DNA of 21,676 bases from Sva-07 sp041686315 (GTDB lineage Bacteria; Actinomycetota; Acidimicrobiia; Acidimicrobiales; Ilumatobacteraceae): NCBI GenBank assembly GCA_041686315.1, contig JAWLEC010000043.1:1-21676 (forward strand). Direction: 5' to 3'. This document shows positions 20,407 to 21,676 of this stretch, in pieces. The translations under genes were made by a program, and so were the position numbers. Every line of letters starts with the position of its first letter. Position 1 is the stretch's first letter. The notes below the pieces were generated by a model. The model did no database searches and had not been told where the DNA came from. It saw nothing but the letters and a program-made list of their open reading frames with translations.

Positions 20407-21348
20407 TCAGCGGCTGAAGCGGGTGATGGCATCGAAGAGGAGGTCGAACACGGCACCGTCGTCGACGCCGGTGAGCACGTCACAGTTCGGTGCAGGACGG
20501 CCGAGCAGACGTCGCTCGTCGATCACCGTCATGCCACGGGTGAGCTCGCCCCGGGTTTCCACGTCGACGTGCCGGGACACCCGCGAGACGTGCTCGGGAT
20601 GGGTCACGGCGAACACGGCGAGCGGGTCGTGCACCGCAGCCCCGGCGATCGCCCCGGGGTCGTGCCGTGACACGTAGTTGTCGCTGAAGAACGTGAGCAA
20701 CTCGGCGAACAGAGCCGCCAGCCGGCCCGGCACGGCGCGGATCCGCTCGATGCGCGACGGCGTGGCCTGGAACTGGTAGGTGACGTCGAGGCCGGCCATC
20801 GACAGCGGGCCGCCGTAGCCGAACACCACCCGAGCGGCTTCCGGATCGGCCCAGATGTTGAACTCGCCGTGGGTGTTGCGGTTGCCGAAGGTTCCGCCGC
20901 CCATCAACGAGATGCCCGAGATCCGATGTGCCAGGTCGGGTGCGGCCCGCAGGGCCAGTGCGATGTTGGTGAGCGGGCCCACCGGAACCAGCCGGATCCC
21001 TTCCGTCGACCGGCAGGTGTCGATGATGAACGACACGGCGTCGGTGCCGTCGAGGGGCGTGGTGGGCTCGGGCAGGTCGGCCCCGTCGAGGCCGCTCTCT
21101 CCGTGGACGAACGCGCCGAACTGCGGTGGTGCCAGGAGCGGTCGGGGGCTGCCGGCGTGGATGGGCACACCGAGACCCAGCAGGTCGCGCATCACCCGGG
21201 CGTTGTGCGTGGTCGCCTCGATCGGGGCGTTTCCTGCCACCGTGGTGATGCCCACGAGTTCGCCGTACGCGGCTGCTGCCACGATCGCCAGTGCGTCGTC
21301 GTGCCCCGGATCGCAGTCGAGGAGGATGCGGGGAGGATGCTCGGCCAT
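20407..21348 (-). CDS. Inosine-uridine preferring nucleoside hydrolase family protein
   Basis: The protein has 313 residues from ATG 21348. The N-terminal calcium and ribose-binding motif is DCDPGHDDA (Asp13, Asp17, Asp18), followed by GITTVAGNAPIEATTHNA. The middle segment VPVGPLTNIALAL is typical of the family. GEFNIWADPEAARVVF and VHDPLAVF (Asp241) complete the active site. These enzymes cleave the N-glycosidic bond of ribonucleosides to give ribose and a free base in salvage. The active-site His in the VHDP context suggests a purine/pyrimidine-tolerant enzyme, but specificity cannot be told. A weak CAAGCT lies 7 bases before the ATG. The next gene is divergent and only about 40 bases away. 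Confidence 0.9.
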   Translation of the reverse strand: MAEHPPRILLDCDPGHDDALAIVAAAAYGELVGITTVAGNAPIEATTHNARVMRDLLGLGVPIHAGSPRPLLAPPQFGAFVHGESGLDGADLPEPTTPLDGTDAVSFIIDTCRSTEGIRLVPVGPLTNIALALRAAPDLAHRISGISLMGGGTFGNRNTHGEFNIWADPEAARVVFGYGGPLSMAGLDVTYQFQATPSRIERIRAVPGRLAALFAELLTFFSDNYVSRHDPGAIAGAAVHDPLAVFAVTHPEHVSRVSRHVDVETRGELTRGMTVIDERRLLGRPAPNCDVLTGVDDGAVFDLLFDAITRFSR

Positions 21349-21386
21349 GACGCCGAGCTTGCCATCCGAGCGTGCACACTGTCGTG

Positions 21387-21676
21387 GTGCTCCTGTTCCA
21401 CCGGGCTGCCGGCGCCGATCGCCACACCATCGCAGCGGGCCGCCGCGCGCTCGCTGCCGTGCTCGCCTGTGCGGCGTTGACCGGCGCTGCCTGCAGCGGC
21501 GCCGACGGAGGCGACACGTCGAGTGGATCGTCGGCGGGAACGGCGACGGCCGACTCGGCCGCCGATCCGGCTTCGCCATCGTCGTCGGCGACCACCACCA
21601 CCACCACCACGACCGTCGCCCCGTCCACCACCACGACCACCTCGACCACCTCGACCACCGTGATCCCCACGGTGCC
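21387..21676 (+). CDS. N-terminus of a Thr/Ser-rich lipoprotein (partial, runs off the right edge)
   Basis: A signal-peptide-like N-terminus RHTIAAGRRALAAVLACAALTGAAC ends at a probable lipid-modified Cys. It is followed by GADGGDTSSGSSAGTATADSAADPASPSSS and long Thr runs, a typical lipoprotein linker. The functional domain lies beyond the window. The start is uncertain: GTG at 21372, 21384 and 21387 are all in frame. 21387 is preferred because CACACT (21375-21380) would then be 6 bases upstream, as at other genes here. The antisense frame is also open through the repeats but lacks any recognisable content. Confidence 0.65.
   Translation, partial: MLLFHRAAGADRHTIAAGRRALAAVLACAALTGAACSGADGGDTSSGSSAGTATADSAADPASPSSSATTTTTTTTVAPSTTTTTSTTSTTVIPTV

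Noticed and set aside
21349..21670. Minus-strand extension of the nucleoside hydrolase upstream of 21348
   Set aside because: The extra residues translate the Thr-rich lipoprotein region in antisense; family alignment begins at MAEHPPRILLDCDPG.

Overview
This is a high-GC chromosomal window whose gene content and order point to the Actinomycetota. The conserved backbone argS, lysA, hom, thrC, rho, rpmE, prfA, prmC is the classic actinobacterial arrangement. Rho carries a long hydrophilic insert typical of the phylum, one gene is a DinB/maleylpyruvate-isomerase-like (mycothiol-type) protein, and the tRNA gene has no encoded CCA. Many start codons follow a TAnnnT hexamer by only 6 to 9 bases, which suggests frequent leaderless transcription. 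A deep lineage such as the Acidimicrobiia is my guess for the class, not something the sequence proves.

Layout. 1-304: the Thr/Pro-rich C-terminus of a probably secreted protein, entering from the left. 366-437: tRNA-Arg(CCG). 499-2041 (minus): a DoxX-like membrane protein and an alpha/beta-hydrolase that seems to lack its catalytic His. 2115-5319 (plus): argS and lysA, separated by a leader with two copies of a 52-bp palindromic element. 5350-5844 (plus): a solitary PemK/MazF-fold protein. 5879-7788 (minus): a DinB-like protein overlapped by a beta-lactamase-fold lipoprotein, an island that splits lysA from hom. 7905-10599 (plus): hom and thrC. 10826-12817 (plus): rho with a long leader. 13010-13243: rpmE, closed by a 21-bp perfect-stem terminator. 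13362-14465: a protein I do not recognise. 14507-16437: prfA and prmC with a 4-base overlap. 16510-19075 (minus): a dipeptidyl-peptidase-IV-like S9 peptidase followed by a TerB-like protein. 19150-20199 (minus): a zinc-dependent dehydrogenase. 20407-21348 (minus): a nucleoside hydrolase. 21387-end (plus): the N-terminus of a Thr-rich lipoprotein.

How the genes work together. The plus-strand core joins aspartate-family amino acid synthesis (lysA, hom, thrC) to translation and its termination (argS, tRNA-Arg, rpmE, prfA, prmC) and to transcription termination (rho). thrB, commonly next to thrC in actinobacteria, is absent here. The minus-strand genes are accessory: peptide, nucleoside and alcohol metabolism, and cell-envelope functions.

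The most unusual signal is a family of five 52-bp intergenic elements: two before lysA, one between rho and rpmE, two between the nucleoside hydrolase and dehydrogenase genes. All have the same length and near-perfect 9-bp inverted ends (CGTTTGCGT / ACGCAAACG), with an inner hairpin whose pairing is largely kept where its bases change. I know of no named family that matches it.
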